From contig CACXWH010000003.1 of assembly GCA_902771225.1 (NCBI GenBank), positions 1 to 54,420 on the forward strand: 54,420 nt of DNA, in the 5' to 3' direction. The position numbers and the translations under genes were made by a program. Shown here piece by piece: positions 54,371 through 54,420 of this stretch. Each line of letters begins with the position of its first letter. The first letter of the stretch is position 1. The DNA is from an uncultured Methanobrevibacter sp. (GTDB taxonomy: Archaea > Methanobacteriota > Methanobacteria > Methanobacteriales > Methanobacteriaceae). The notes under the pieces are model-generated. The model did no database searches. It was given only the letters and a program-made list of their open reading frames with translations, and was not told the DNA's origin.

Positions 54371-54420
54371 AATTCTGTTTGATCCTGGCAGATGCTACTG
54401 CTATTGGGATTCGATTAAGC
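54371..54420 (+). rRNA. 16S rRNA, 5' end (partial)
   Basis: The last 50 bases contain TTTGATCCTGGCAGA followed by GCTACTGCTATTGGGATTCG and ATTAAGC, the conserved start of archaeal, Methanobrevibacter-type 16S rRNA. The exact 5' end is set by processing and is estimated. The gene runs off the window. A T at 54393 (GAT where most have GAG) is unusual but a single base. Confidence 0.88.

Overview
The window comes from a low-GC hydrogenotrophic methanogen of the order Methanobacteriales, most likely Methanobrevibacter. The evidence is a complete [Fe]-hydrogenase locus (hmd plus hcgA-G), F420-dependent methylene-H4MPT reductase (mer), the pyruvate:ferredoxin oxidoreductase set porCDABEF, a dihydropteroate-synthase-like protein, archaeosine synthesis, archaeal TATA promoters (often TTTATATA), GGTGAT-type ribosome binding sites with some TTG/GTG starts, and the 5' end of an archaeal 16S rRNA gene at the right edge. 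I saw no CRISPR array, insertion sequence or phage genes.

Layout. 1-0.8 kb: the end of mfnE, a small zinc protein and EF-1beta. 0.9-11.9 kb: an accessory locus with a 2423-residue nonribosomal peptide synthetase (C-A-T-C-A-T-C), a MacB/LolD-like ABC pair whose ATPase gene carries an in-frame TGA, and a divergent MarR regulator. 11.9-16.8 kb: a 38-residue zinc peptide, a TctA-like permease, a methyltransferase and a GspE/TadC-like secretion pair. 16.8-23.2 kb: an 815-bp non-coding stretch rich in inverted repeats, then two tandem feoB-feoA-zinc-peptide cassettes. 23.2-26 kb: a cobalt/nickel ECF transporter, cbiMNQO. 26-28.4 kb: a polymerase-like membrane protein, an anchored protein and a ferredoxin. 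28.5-36 kb: tRNA-Leu, tRNA-Thr, then hcgFEDCBA-hmd on the minus strand and hcgG divergent. 36-42.6 kb: a membrane protein, a PhoU-like regulator, fumarase alpha subunit and the por operon. 42.8-53.7 kb: a pterin gene, a Ser/Gly-rich surface protein, a MoxR/CoxE pair, a TtuA/TtuB tRNA-thiolation pair, several conserved proteins, a RaSEA-type radical SAM enzyme and mer. 54.37 kb to the end: 16S rRNA start.

How it fits together. The most interesting regulatory reading is that iron, nickel/cobalt and methanogenesis genes share DNA boxes. A TTTGGT-n3-CCTAAA box sits just upstream of the TATA boxes of both feoB genes and also upstream of hcgG, which helps make the iron-guanylylpyridinol cofactor. 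A second box, GTATTAC in copies about 31-33 bp apart, occurs upstream of cbiM and four times between hmd and hcgG. Since Hmd replaces nickel-dependent hydrogen activation when nickel is scarce in related methanogens, this suggests joint iron and nickel control of the nickel-free hydrogenase. Two strong hairpins between hmd and hcgA could set a high enzyme to low cofactor-enzyme ratio.

The NRPS locus is the best candidate for an undescribed product: its first adenylation domain lacks the aspartate that binds the alpha-amino group, its first condensation domain has a broken active-site motif, and it ends in a condensation domain with no thioesterase or reductase. All motif positions and repeat matches were read by eye; domain borders are approximate.
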